Source: Paenibacillus larvae subsp. larvae (GTDB taxonomy: Bacteria; Bacillota; Bacilli; Paenibacillales; NBRC-103111). Taken from it: a DNA stretch of 64,000 nt. Both the position numbers and the translations under genes were made by a program. Where the stretch lies: contig NZ_CP019687.1 in the NCBI RefSeq assembly GCF_002003265.1, positions 744,001 to 808,000 of the forward strand, given 5' to 3'. Below, in pieces: positions 36,014 to 45,641 of the stretch. The notes below the pieces were generated by a model, which saw nothing but the letters and a program-made list of their open reading frames with translations, made no database searches and was not told the DNA's origin. Position 1 is the first letter of the stretch, and each line of letters opens with the position of its first letter.

Positions 36014-37420
36014 ATGCTGCTCGTTACGGTTCCTCCCGGTTTCGAAGCGGAACGGAGCTATGCAATCGAGATTTTGATGCAAGTTTGTCTGGGCATTCCA
36101 TTCAGGATGAAAATAGAGGAGCGGCCTGATGTCCGGATATCCCTGCAGGACGGCGGGGATGGAGAATTGCTCGTAGAGGATGTACTGTTCGGGAAATATG
36201 CAGACGCATGGCTTACCAAGGCAGTGCTTCCGGCTTTGCCCTTGCCTGTGTGCAAGCTCAGTTATTACAGGAATGTGCCTGATCTATCCGATACCCGTGA
36301 ATTACCTGTTCTCTATGGAAATCCGCTTTCTTCCGGGCTTTATATTGAGGAAGGGGAGGGCATCAGCAGGATTGGCATTGATGTATTCGGAAGTGCCTTT
36401 TTTATGCTGACCCGTTATGAGGAATTGATTATTGCTGAAAGAGACAGGCGGGACAGATTCGCCTCCTCCTTTGCGGTTTCCGTTCGGGCGGGGCTGCTTG
36501 GAAGACCTATTGTGGATGAATATGCGGAGCTGCTGTTCGTGATGATGAAACGGATATGGCCTTCATTAAAAAGAGGCACCCAATATTATCAGGTACGGCT
36601 AAGCCATGATGTAGATTTTCCCTTCATGGCCTATGGCATTCCGCTTCGCCAGATCGTGAAGCAAATCGGAGGAGACCTGATTAGAAGAGGGCAGCCTGCT
36701 TTGGCTCTCCAGCGCCTGGAGTCCCTGTTTCATACCTTAAGACACAGACCGGAAAAAGATAAGGGAAATACCTTTGATTATCTGATGGATTTAAGCGAAC
36801 GAAGCGGAAAAACCAGTTCTTTCTATTTTATAACGGATCATACGGCAGGTTCCATTGACGGGTATTACGCAATTTCTGATCCTCCGATACGACAGCTGAT
36901 GAAAAGAATACATTCGAGAGGACATATTATTGGCTTGCATCCAAGTTATCATACCTACCTGCACCCTTATCAGATTAAGAGGGAGTATGAGAGACTGAGA
37001 CAAGTTTGTGAAGAAGAGAAGATATGCCAGCAGATTTGGGGAGGCAGGCAGCATTATCTCCGTTGGTCAGCTCCTGCAACTTGGCAGGTTTGGGAAGATG
37101 CGGGTCTACAGTATGACAGCACTGTGGGATATGCTGACCGTCCGGGATTTCGCTGTGGAATTTGCCGGGAATATCCTGTTTTTAATCTCCAAACAAGACG
37201 AAAACTCAAGCTAAAGGAACGGCCTTTGCTGGTTATGGAACAGTCTCTTCTGAACAAGAGCTATTTGGGAATGGAAGAAGAGAAAGCTTTTTCTCACATT
37301 CTTCGGATTGCTTCTGTCTGCAAACGGCATAATGGGCAGTTTACACTTCTCTGGCATAATAGCCAGCTCCAAAGAAAGGAAGACCGCGATTTGTATGAGC
37401 GGGTATTGGCAGCTATTTAA
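36014..37420 (+). CDS. Polysaccharide deacetylase-like protein with an N-terminal DUF7033-like domain
   Basis: A 468-aa protein. Residues 1-185 form an extra domain (YGNPLSSGLYIEEGEG, IDVFGSAFFMLTRYEE) found with deacetylases in capsule loci. Residues about 190-468 form a NodB-like barrel: SHDVDFP gives the catalytic/metal Asp pair, GLHPSYHTY the metal His pair, QHYLRWSAP and YDSTVGYADRPGFRCG follow, and LLWHNS is near the end. It probably removes an acetyl group from the repeat unit. No signal peptide, so cytosolic action is likely. Start ATG 36014 is three bases past the previous stop, suggesting tight coupling. Confidence 0.78.
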   Translation: MLLVTVPPGFEAERSYAIEILMQVCLGIPFRMKIEERPDVRISLQDGGDGELLVEDVLFGKYADAWLTKAVLPALPLPVCKLSYYRNVPDLSDTRELPVLYGNPLSSGLYIEEGEGISRIGIDVFGSAFFMLTRYEELIIAERDRRDRFASSFAVSVRAGLLGRPIVDEYAELLFVMMKRIWPSLKRGTQYYQVRLSHDVDFPFMAYGIPLRQIVKQIGGDLIRRGQPALALQRLESLFHTLRHRPEKDKGNTFDYLMDLSERSGKTSSFYFITDHTAGSIDGYYAISDPPIRQLMKRIHSRGHIIGLHPSYHTYLHPYQIKREYERLRQVCEEEKICQQIWGGRQHYLRWSAPATWQVWEDAGLQYDSTVGYADRPGFRCGICREYPVFNLQTRRKLKLKERPLLVMEQSLLNKSYLGMEEEKAFSHILRIASVCKRHNGQFTLLWHNSQLQRKEDRDLYERVLAAI

Positions 37421-37447
37421 GCCCGTTTTGGAAATGAGTGGGAAGAA

Positions 37448-38746
37448 ATGAGGTTCAACCGCCTGATGAAAATTTTGATAATTGCCTATTATTTTCCCCC
37501 TTATAACACAATAGGTGCTGTACGTACTGGGAAAATGGCCAAATATCTGGAGCGAATGGGACATGATGTGAGAGTCATTTCTGCACGTGACCAGCCTCTT
37601 CAGCCAACCTTGCATCTGGAGATTCCGGAGGAGAAGGTACTGTATACACATTGGTTGAATATAAACCGGCTTGCCCAATCCCTTGCCGGAGGGAAGCATA
37701 AAGTCGCGGAGAACGGTTATGAAGTTTCCATCCGGCCGGGATTCAGACAAAATATGATTCGTTTTATCGGAAAAATGTATAAAAATATACTTAATTTTCC
37801 TGACGGGCAAATCGGCTGGATTCCGTTTGCTTACCGGGCAGGTAAAAAAACAATCGATACCTGGAAACCTGACCTTATTTACGCAAGCAGTACCCCTTAT
37901 TCCTCATTAATAACGGCAGCCAGGCTGTCCCGCAAACATGGAATTCCGTGGATGGCTGAACTGAGGGATTTATGGGTCGATCATCAGTATTATCATTATG
38001 GTCGTATCCGCAAAAAGTTGGAAAGCTGGGTAGAAAAGAAAACACTCGAAAGTGCCACCGCACTTGTTACCGTCTCGGAACCTCTTGCAGAAAAATTGCG
38101 TGCACGTTATAACATACCAGTTCAAGTGATCCGGAACGGGTTTGATCCGGAAGATTATGAACCTGCCGTTTCCCGGGAACGTTCTCCAAACCTGGACCTA
38201 GTCTACACAGGGATGGTTTATGACGGGAAACAGGATATTTCACCCCTCCTTAAAGCCATACGTTTGTTAAAAGATCAGGATATTCCGGTACGTTTGTACA
38301 TGTATGGCAAATACCTGGATAAAATCAGGCAATCAGCTGCACATTTCGGGGTATCGGAGCAGGTCAAAGTTTCAGGCTCAGTGGGTTATAAGGAGGCTTT
38401 ACGCCTGCAGACGGAGGCGGATATTTTGCTGCTGCTTCTTTGGACGGACCGCCAAGAAAAGGGAATTTATACTGGGAAACTGTTTGAATATATCGGGTCA
38501 AGACGGCCTATACTTGCAGTCGGTCCGGGAGAAAATGTGGCAGCCGATTTGATCAGGGAACTGGGGGCGGGGTTTATTGCCCATGAAGAAGAGAAAATTG
38601 TACAGCAGCTTAAAAGGTGGTTCCTCGAGAAGAAAGAATTTGGAACGATTCAGGCTCCCTCGGGAAATGCCGGGCACCTGTCCCGGGAATCACAAGCCTG
38701 CCAGCTTTCTGAATTTTTAAAACGGTTAACGGGGGAAATGGCATGA
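37448..38746 (+). CDS. Glycosyltransferase family 4-like protein
   Basis: A 432-aa GT-B enzyme. N-terminal LIIAYYFPPYNTIGAVRTGKMAKYL with MGHDVRVISA is the usual acceptor-side start. The C-terminal Rossmann domain has LDLVYTGMVYDGKQDISPLLKAI and the donor site GIYTGKLFEYIGSRRPILAVGP. It adds a sugar to the lipid-linked repeat unit at the cytosolic membrane face. The start could also be ATG 37466 (MKILIIAYYF). It overlaps the next gene by four bases. Sugar unknown. Confidence 0.87.
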   Translation: MRFNRLMKILIIAYYFPPYNTIGAVRTGKMAKYLERMGHDVRVISARDQPLQPTLHLEIPEEKVLYTHWLNINRLAQSLAGGKHKVAENGYEVSIRPGFRQNMIRFIGKMYKNILNFPDGQIGWIPFAYRAGKKTIDTWKPDLIYASSTPYSSLITAARLSRKHGIPWMAELRDLWVDHQYYHYGRIRKKLESWVEKKTLESATALVTVSEPLAEKLRARYNIPVQVIRNGFDPEDYEPAVSRERSPNLDLVYTGMVYDGKQDISPLLKAIRLLKDQDIPVRLYMYGKYLDKIRQSAAHFGVSEQVKVSGSVGYKEALRLQTEADILLLLLWTDRQEKGIYTGKLFEYIGSRRPILAVGPGENVAADLIRELGAGFIAHEEEKIVQQLKRWFLEKKEFGTIQAPSGNAGHLSRESQACQLSEFLKRLTGEMA

Positions 38747-39939
38747 ACGATTCACCCGCCCGGCAGACGGTATGGCCCTCATGGCATCGTCTGTTTTTAT
38801 GGCTGATGATGCCTTTAAGTGCCGTTGTATTTATAGAACCGGCTCCATATGATGTGTTTGTGATAATAGCCTTGCTTGTTGCTGCCATGTTTTCTTTTAT
38901 CAGCTTTTCAAGGTCGCTCGGGCCTTCCATTATCCTTCTTGCATTGTTTGTGTTATGCAATGTCCTGCCTGCCCTGATTGAAGCCAAACAGCAAATGCTC
39001 GCCGTTAAATACTTTGCCATCACACTTTATCTTATGTTCTCGTGGCTCTTTTTTACCGGTATTTTGAACCGTTACAAAGAACAGGCCTTGAATATTATCC
39101 TGTCCGGCTATATGACTGGTGCTCTCTTCTCAGCAGTTTTAGGCATTCTGGCTTATTTTCATTTGATCCCTACCTTTGACATTCTGATAAAATACGGCAG
39201 AGCAACAGGGCTGTTCAAAGATCCAAATGTATACGGACCCTTTCTCGTACCGGCAGTAGGGATAGCTCTTTACCGCAGCGAACAAAGCAAAGGGATAGTA
39301 AAAACAGGATATTTACTAGCTTGCCTGCTTGCAGCTCTAGGAGTCCTGCTCAGCTTTTCCAGAGCGGCCTGGGGAAACTGTGCGCTTGCATCCGGAATAT
39401 ATTTACTCCTGCCCCAAAAGAAAGCGAGAGGAAAGCGGTTTGTTACTCTGGCCCTTCTTCTACTGCTCGGGATGCCTGTCCTCACCCAGATTATTCAAAC
39501 GCCTGCCGTTAATCATCTCTTTGTTGACCGTCTTGGCCTTAAACAATATGACAATAACCGGTTTGGTACCCAGAAAGAAGCTCTGGAAGAAACGATAGAT
39601 CATCCCTTTGGGATAGGTCCCGGGCAATCGGAGAAAGTTTTCGATTACGCGACGCACAGTCTTTATGTCCGGGTTTTGACGGAATATGGCATAGCAGGTT
39701 CCCTCTGCTTTTTCCTGTTTATTGCCTTATCGCTAGGCAGGGCATACGTTCTGGCAATGGATAGAAATGGTCCTTATCAAGGGTATTATGTTTTATTTGC
39801 CGCTTTATTGACAGGTGTCTTGTTCAACAGCTTTTTTGTGGATACTCTGCACTGGAGACATTTTTGGCTGCTGCTGGCATTGCCCTGGATTCTAAATCCA
39901 GCCGGTGCTTCATTACGGTGGAAGAGGGGAAGATCATGA
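38743..39939 (+). CDS. O-antigen ligase/polymerase-like membrane protein (Wzy/WaaL family)
   Basis: A 398-aa protein with about ten to twelve membrane helices. It has the family's LLSFSRAAWGN motif near residue 205 and the large external loop with FGTQKEALEETIDHPFGIGPGQ and HSLYVRVLTEYGIAG, matching the Wzy_C domain. It probably polymerises repeat units on the outer face of the membrane. ATGA overlaps join it to both the upstream and downstream glycosyltransferase genes. Confidence 0.87.
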   Translation: MNDSPARQTVWPSWHRLFLWLMMPLSAVVFIEPAPYDVFVIIALLVAAMFSFISFSRSLGPSIILLALFVLCNVLPALIEAKQQMLAVKYFAITLYLMFSWLFFTGILNRYKEQALNIILSGYMTGALFSAVLGILAYFHLIPTFDILIKYGRATGLFKDPNVYGPFLVPAVGIALYRSEQSKGIVKTGYLLACLLAALGVLLSFSRAAWGNCALASGIYLLLPQKKARGKRFVTLALLLLLGMPVLTQIIQTPAVNHLFVDRLGLKQYDNNRFGTQKEALEETIDHPFGIGPGQSEKVFDYATHSLYVRVLTEYGIAGSLCFFLFIALSLGRAYVLAMDRNGPYQGYYVLFAALLTGVLFNSFFVDTLHWRHFWLLLALPWILNPAGASLRWKRGRS

Positions 39940-41068
39940 AAATCATACAACTGATTACGCGCTCGGACAGCATTGGGGGGCGCAGATGCATGTTCTTGAG
40001 CTCAGCAGGGAACTGCAGAGACAGGGCCATGAGGTTCTTGTGGCTGTCGGAGGAAACGGGCCGTTTATCCCGCTTCTTCAGGAGCATGGCATACCAGTAA
40101 GATGCCTGCCTGATCTGATCCGTCCAATCCGGCCATGGACAGACTTTAAGGCTTTTCACTCCATCCGAAAGATGCTAAAGGAGGTAAAACCGGACTTGCT
40201 TGCTACCCATTCTTCCAAAGCTGGTTGGTTAGGGCGGCTTGCAGGAAAGCTTGGACGGATTCCGACTTTGTTTACTGCACACAGTTGGGCTTTTACAGAG
40301 GGGGTTCCTTTTTTGGCCAAATGGCTTTACATAGCTGCTGACCTGATAACAGCACCCATGGCGGATAAAATTATCAACGTCTCCCATTTTGATTATATGC
40401 TGGCTAAAACATACCGGGTAGCGAAGGAAAGCAAAATGACAGTCATACATAACGGTATCACCGATCTTGGTAAACCGTTGTTAGCGAATCCTGAAGCAAT
40501 TCCTCCCAGGTTTGTTATGGTCTCCCGCATGGAGAGGCCAAAAGACCATTTGACCCTGTTGAAAGCAGTTGCTCCTCTTGCCGGCCAGCCCTGGAAGATT
40601 GATTTCATGGGGGCAGGACCCAAGAGAAAGGAATTGGAGGAACTTGTAAACGACTGGGGACTATCCGAAAATATCCGTTTTTTGGGACAGCGTAAAGATA
40701 TCGCCGAACAATTGGCTTCCTCGCAGGGGCTTCTTCTAATTTCCGAATGGGAAGGATTACCGATTTGTATTGTAGAGGCACTTCGTGCCGGTTTGCCTGT
40801 TATAGCAACAGGGGTGGGAGGTGTACCGGAACTTGTGTATGACCGCATAAATGGCTTTCTTATTCCAAGGGGAGACGCCACCCTGCTAAGGAGCAGATTT
40901 GTATGTTTATGCGAAAGTCCCAGTCTGAGAAGAGAAATGGGGCAGGCAGGCAGAAGATTTTTCGAGGAGCATTTCACGGATAAACAAATGTTCGCCAAAG
41001 TGATGAGGGTGTATGAAGAAACGGTTCGGATACAAAAGGGTTCGTCCTCACACCCGGCTAATGCATAG
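39936..41068 (+). pseudogene. Glycosyltransferase family 4 gene, frameshifted in a G6 tract
   Basis: The gene starts at ATG 39936 (overlapping the previous stop) with MKIIQLITRSDSIGG. It then loses frame in GGGGGG (39975-39980). One more G would continue as AQMHVLELSRELQRQGHEV, and the frame is then open to 41068, giving 377 aa. The rest is a normal GT4 enzyme: HSSKAGWLGRLAG, VIHNGI, FVMVSRMERPKDH, and the donor motif EWEGLPICIVEALRAGLPVIAT. As read, translation stops after a short peptide. Same alternatives as for the flippase. Confidence 0.87.
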
Positions 41069-41087
41069 TTCAGGAGGGTAAAGCGAT

Positions 41088-42455
41088 ATGATTCATTTTG
41101 GAAAACCGGTCAGGTGGGGCTCTTTGATTGCCTATCAGTCTTTTGTTCACTCGGCCAACTATGCAGTTTATGTATTCTGGTACGGTCTTTATGCCTCTCA
41201 GAAAGGCATACCCGGTTATTCCAGTATGTTTCCCTGGCTGGCCTTATGGGCTATCTTCTGTTTTTATATGCTGGGCTCTTACATGTTTGAACCGGAGGAT
41301 AAAGCGATACACATTTTGTCTATATCCGGTATCCAGGCAGCTGGTATGTGGGTTGGGACGTATATCATTACTTCGATCGTTCAGCCAGGTGCATATCCGC
41401 CTCTTTTTTTAACTGCAGCCGGGCTGCTCCATATGATTTTCACCAGTGCATACCGGATTCTTCTTGGGTGGCTGGGAAAACGACGCAGGCAAAAGAAAGT
41501 CATTCTAATTGTCGGCCAAGATGAAACCTCTGTCCAGCCTCTCTTGGAATCGGCATTATCCCAAAAATGGGAATTCAAGGAGGTCCAGACCTGTTTTCAA
41601 AAGCAGGGAGAATACGAACCGGAGAAAATGAAAGCAGCTGATGAAATATGGGTGTCTGAAGGAAATCCCCACCTGGAAACATGGCTTTATGGGGCAGCCT
41701 GCAACGGGAAATCCATCCTGATCATGCCGGCTGTATCAGATGTATTATTATTCAAACCGAAAACCGCCCAGTTGGGGGACCGGCTGATGTATGCAGCTGA
41801 GTATTCGGCTCGTTCAGTCTGGTTCAGATTTTCAAAAAGAACTATAGACATCACATTCTCACTGGTAGGAATATGTCTCTTAAGCCCGGTTCTTCTAATT
41901 CTGTATATATGGATTCCCTTGAACAGTAAAGGGAAATCGGTATTCAAACAAGAGAGGGTGGGGAAAAATGGAAACGTTTTTCATATCTACAAATTCCGTA
42001 CCATGGTGGATCACGCCGAAAAAGACACGGGGCCGGTTCTTGCTGAACTTGCCGATCCGCGAATTACTTCTCTTGGAAGATGGATGAGAGCCACCCGGCT
42101 GGATGAAATTCCGCAGCTGTTTAATGTACTGAAAGGCGATATGAGTCTGGTAGGGCCAAGGCCTGAACGGCCATTTTTCGTAGAACAGTTTCAGAGTAAG
42201 GTACCTGCCTACCAACTGCGCCATAGTGTGAAACCGGGTCTGACCGGATTGGCCCAAATTAATGGTTCCTACGCGACAAAGCCTGAAGAAAAGCACTATT
42301 TCGATTTGTTATATCTTCGTACCGCCAGTTTTTTATTGGATGTCCGCATTTTAGTTCAGACCCTTTTCGTCATTATGAACCGTGAGCAGGCAAAGGGAGT
42401 TAAGCAACCGCACCAACTGCAGAGAGTCGATCAGAAAGTGCGGCATACGGGGTGA
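41088..42455 (+). CDS. Polyprenyl-phosphate sugar-1-phosphate transferase (WbaP/WcaJ type)
   Basis: A 455-aa initiating enzyme that puts the first sugar phosphate on undecaprenyl phosphate. About four N-terminal membrane helices (residues 10-125) precede a Rossmann-like segment (VILIVGQDE). The catalytic Bac_transf domain follows from about residue 245, with the re-entrant helix (KRTIDITFSLVGICLLSP), FKQERVGKNG, YKFRTM, DEIPQLFNVLKGDMSLVGPRP and KPGLTGLAQI. The ATG has AGGAGGG. The first sugar is not readable from sequence. Confidence 0.9.
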   Translation: MIHFGKPVRWGSLIAYQSFVHSANYAVYVFWYGLYASQKGIPGYSSMFPWLALWAIFCFYMLGSYMFEPEDKAIHILSISGIQAAGMWVGTYIITSIVQPGAYPPLFLTAAGLLHMIFTSAYRILLGWLGKRRRQKKVILIVGQDETSVQPLLESALSQKWEFKEVQTCFQKQGEYEPEKMKAADEIWVSEGNPHLETWLYGAACNGKSILIMPAVSDVLLFKPKTAQLGDRLMYAAEYSARSVWFRFSKRTIDITFSLVGICLLSPVLLILYIWIPLNSKGKSVFKQERVGKNGNVFHIYKFRTMVDHAEKDTGPVLAELADPRITSLGRWMRATRLDEIPQLFNVLKGDMSLVGPRPERPFFVEQFQSKVPAYQLRHSVKPGLTGLAQINGSYATKPEEKHYFDLLYLRTASFLLDVRILVQTLFVIMNREQAKGVKQPHQLQRVDQKVRHTG

Positions 42456-42459
42456 GAGT

Positions 42460-43466
42460 ATGAAAAACAAGTCTGAAAAGAGACAAACACGCCGTTTACC
42501 CAGATGGAAAAAATATCTGGGTATAACGGCATGTGTATTACTGATCATGGGCCTGATCTTCTACTGGCTGTTTGAGCCGGTATATCATTTTAGCCGGCAG
42601 AAGCCCCCGGTCCTGGCAAATCCCAGGCCTGCTCAGCAGAGCGATTCTTCCGGCTCTGAGACTGCTCCGGTATTACAGGAACAGTCTGCTTTGTCAGAGG
42701 GGGATTTTAATGTCCTGCTTCTTGGCACCGATGCAAGGGGAGACGAAGTTTCCAGAACGGATGTTATCATGGCGGCACACGTATCCCCAAAGAATAAGAA
42801 AGTACAGCTGCTGTCAATACCCAGAGATACCAGAGTACTACTGGAAGGCATCGGATACACTAAAATCAATCATGCCCATACAATCGGGGAGAAAAAAGGG
42901 GGAAACGCTTCCGGAACCGGGGCCATGATCCAGGCAGTCAGCGATCTTTTGAAAATCCCTATTCATTACTATGTGAAGACGGATTTCAAGGGGTTCCAGC
43001 ATGTAATCGACACGATAGGCGGTATTGATATCGAGTTAAATGAACCGGTCCCTTTGTCTGCAGGGGGGGAACTGTACTGGAAAAAGGGGAGCATCATTTC
43101 TCAGGGAAAGAAGCGCTTCAGTTTGTCAGGGAAAGATACGCTCTTCCAGACGGGGATTTTGGCAGACAGAAGCATCAGGCTATGGTATTGAAGGCGATGG
43201 CGAATCAACTGCTGAAACCGACAAATGTGCCGAAATTACCCGGTTTATGGGCGGATGTCAAGCAGGATATGCTGGATACCAATTTTTCAAACCATGATCT
43301 TGTCAGCTTAGGCTGGCTTTTTGCCGGTATGGGGAAAGACAGGATTTACTACTCGCAAATTCCCGGAAGGGGAGAGAAATTAATAGATGCTTTGATGAAT
43401 GTCCCCCTTTACTTTTGGGTGGCGGATCAGGAAAAGTTGACAGCACTTGTAAGGGAAACTTTCTGA
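42460..43466 (+). pseudogene. LytR-CpsA-Psr (LCP) attachment enzyme, frameshifted in a G7 tract
   Basis: LCP enzymes attach the finished polysaccharide to peptidoglycan. Start ATG 42460 after GGGGTGAG; a basic N-terminus and one membrane helix (about residues 20-42) are followed by the LCP domain (LLLGTDARGDEVSRTDVIM, SIPRDTRV, INHAH, IDTIGGIDIELNEPV). The frame fails in GGGGGGG at 43063-43069. With eight G it reads on through VRERYALPDGDFGRQKHQ, carrying the family's conserved GDFGR-x-x-HQ motif, to 43466 (335 aa). As read, the product lacks that catalytic-core arginine segment. Confidence 0.88.
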
Positions 43467-43468
43467 AG

Positions 43469-45037
43469 CTAGGGAAGGGGCAGGGTAATCAGTTTGCCTT
43501 CGTTACTGATCGAAACTGAGAAATGTTTACCGTTTGGTGATTTAAGGATGATAAAATCTTCACCGGAATAGGAAACGGAAGAGGAGGCGTTCAAGAGCAG
43601 ATGGGCCGGGTCTAAAACGGCTGTATTTAGACCGACCACAGCTGTGGTTTGAGACAATACGATCCGCTGGTTTACGGAGTTGGTAAAATGATTATTCGTA
43701 ATCATGGCATTCCCCTTGTATACCGTCATACCCTGATCCTCGTCAAAGATGTTGCCCGTTATGGTAGTATTTACACAGCCTGATAAAAACACGGTCGCTT
43801 CTTCACCTGTGCAATTTTTGAAAATATTATGCTGTACAGTTAAGCCCTCCGGATTTTCCGAACCATCGGAGAGGATACCGTTATGCCAACCCTGCAGGGT
43901 ATTTCCTGAAATATCCAAATCATGCGAGGCATTGATCACGGCAATTCCTGCGGATCCGCCGCTTTCGGGTGGAGGAGTAAGGGGACCGGGAACAAGCGTG
44001 ACCTGATTGTGCTGGAGAATGGAGCGGTGGCAGCCGGAAGAAACGTAAATTCCATCCGACTCGGCCCGGATCAGATTGCCTGTCAGAATACAGTCTATTG
44101 CTTTCCACATATAGAGGGCAACTCCGGGGTTTCCTGATGCTCCCCCTAAGGGGATGCCTTCTGCATCCGTAATGTTTTGGATCAAGTTTCCCGTCACTAC
44201 TACATTGGTACAGGTTTGATCCGAAGTGGGATAGAGCTCAAGCATCCGGAAGGAATTGCCGCTAAGGGTAATATCTTGTGCCGTAGATACACGGAGATGT
44301 TTGATTTCGTTGCTGCCCATATTCACTCCCCGGGCATTCCATACGGTAGATTCCTGGATGGTACAACCGGTTACAACAATGTCCGCAGTTTGCTCACGGT
44401 CATTTGCGCTTATAACCAGCTTTTTAAAGTCGCAGCCCGTTATAGCAATCCGTTTAATGAGGGGATCCTCCGGTTCAATATCCAGCGTTCCCGTACCGCA
44501 GCATTCTTGGATTATTAGATCATATCCTTGGATGACAGCGATATCCTGTCTGCCGATACCTGTAAAAAAACACTGTTCAATCTGAATTCGGCTGGGTACG
44601 GTTCCAAGCTGACCGTCGTGGGTAGTACGAATGCCATCACCACACATATTTTGTGCGGTAATTCCGGTAACCGTAACTTGTTTACTCCCTGACCTGATAT
44701 CTATGCCGTGCATTTGCACATCACTAAGCCCGATTAAATCTCTGGAACCGTCCAGCGTCAGATGAGCGATATCGATCTGTTCCCCGGCCGTATTTCCTCC
44801 GGTTATGAAAAGCATATCCCAGACTCTGGAAGAGGGTGGGAGTTTCAGGATGGAAGCTTTTCCTTCTCCGGCTAACCGGATTTTGGATCGCAGCTGAACA
44901 TTTTTAATGATGTAAGTTCCGGCAGGAACCAGAACCTCTCCTTCTTGCGGCAAGCTGTCGATCGCCCTTTGAAAATCGGAGCTGCTGTCCGTCTTGCCGT
45001 CTCCCACAGCACCCATACTTGTAACGAGAACCGCCAT
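43469..45037 (-). CDS. Right-handed beta-helix protein (pectate-lyase/tailspike-like)
   Basis: A 522-aa protein beginning with the Pectate_lyase_3 motif (MGAVGDGKTDSSSDFQRAID, then VLVPAGTYII). The middle (about residues 70-450) has many short N-x-I/G-N beta-helix rungs (ISGNTLQG, QHNIFKN, ITGNIFDE, ITNNHF). There is no obvious signal peptide. The fold is that of polysaccharide lyases, hydrolases, epimerases and phage tailspikes. It is convergent with the polysaccharide operon and only two bases from the LCP stop. A role in trimming or modifying the polymer is inference. The ATG follows AAGGAAGG. Confidence 0.8.
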   Translation of the reverse strand: MAVLVTSMGAVGDGKTDSSSDFQRAIDSLPQEGEVLVPAGTYIIKNVQLRSKIRLAGEGKASILKLPPSSRVWDMLFITGGNTAGEQIDIAHLTLDGSRDLIGLSDVQMHGIDIRSGSKQVTVTGITAQNMCGDGIRTTHDGQLGTVPSRIQIEQCFFTGIGRQDIAVIQGYDLIIQECCGTGTLDIEPEDPLIKRIAITGCDFKKLVISANDREQTADIVVTGCTIQESTVWNARGVNMGSNEIKHLRVSTAQDITLSGNSFRMLELYPTSDQTCTNVVVTGNLIQNITDAEGIPLGGASGNPGVALYMWKAIDCILTGNLIRAESDGIYVSSGCHRSILQHNQVTLVPGPLTPPPESGGSAGIAVINASHDLDISGNTLQGWHNGILSDGSENPEGLTVQHNIFKNCTGEEATVFLSGCVNTTITGNIFDEDQGMTVYKGNAMITNNHFTNSVNQRIVLSQTTAVVGLNTAVLDPAHLLLNASSSVSYSGEDFIILKSPNGKHFSVSISNEGKLITLPLP

Positions 45038-45149
45038 TATAATGACCTTCCTTCTTAGTGGTGAAATTTTCCTCCTTAATATGAATACGCTGAGGAGGAA
45101 AAAATGGCATGGTTATTCATGGAATGCACTGAGCAAATTGTTTTAGAAT

Positions 45150-45186
45150 AAGAAAAAACGGCCGCCGGATAGACGAACCGTTTGTT
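45150..45186 (-). terminator. Probable terminator of abrB
   Basis: On the minus strand AAACGG and CCGTTT arms (45183-45178 and 45161-45156) enclose a GC-rich inner segment and are followed by TTTTCTT. Confidence 0.55.
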
Positions 45187-45191
45187 AGTTT

Positions 45192-45458
45192 TTAAATGGT
45201 TTGAGCGGGTTCTTTTTGTTGCTCTACCATTTCGGTCAGACAACTATGGCAAATCAGTTTGCCTTTGAAATATACCGTTTCCTCTCCAGAGTTGCAAAAT
45301 AGGCAAGCCGGAGCATATTTCTTGAGAATAACCCTTTCCTGGTCTACGAAAATTTCCAGACCGTCTCTTTCTTCAATGCTAAGTGTAGTACGAAGTTCTT
45401 TAGGAATAACGATTCTTCCTAATTCGTCCACTTTTCTTACGATACCAGTTGATTTCAT
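45192..45458 (-). CDS. abrB: AbrB-family transition-state regulator with zinc-type tail
   Basis: An 88-aa DNA-binding protein. The start ATG 45458 (MKSTGIVRKVDELGRIVIPKE) has AAGGAGA at good spacing; ATG 45479 has none. Residues 1-50 form the swapped-hairpin AbrB/SpoVT fold. The C-terminal part contains two CxxC pairs (CLFC and CHSC) spaced by about 18 residues, a likely zinc ribbon; classical B. subtilis AbrB lacks this. AbrB proteins repress stationary-phase genes, including exopolysaccharide and antibiotic genes, so control of the neighbouring locus is possible but unproven. Confidence 0.85.
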   Translation of the reverse strand: MKSTGIVRKVDELGRIVIPKELRTTLSIEERDGLEIFVDQERVILKKYAPACLFCNSGEETVYFKGKLICHSCLTEMVEQQKEPAQTI

Positions 45459-45641
45459 GTTGATAGATCTCCTTCCCAATACTTTTGGCGTAATTATCTA
45501 CGAAGCTTGTCTTATCCCGGTTTCTTTTTTTCTGAAAAAAGGAGGAATTTTGTTCATATGTGACATAATTGTGAAGACGGGAACAAGAGGATCGCCGCCA
45601 GCAAAATGCACAGGGACAATGTATATACCCTGTCTTTATAA

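Noticed and set aside
43749-44585. Overlapping ORFs antisense to the beta-helix gene
   Set aside because: Repeat-rich coding sequence gives open mirror frames; none has a domain or start signal.
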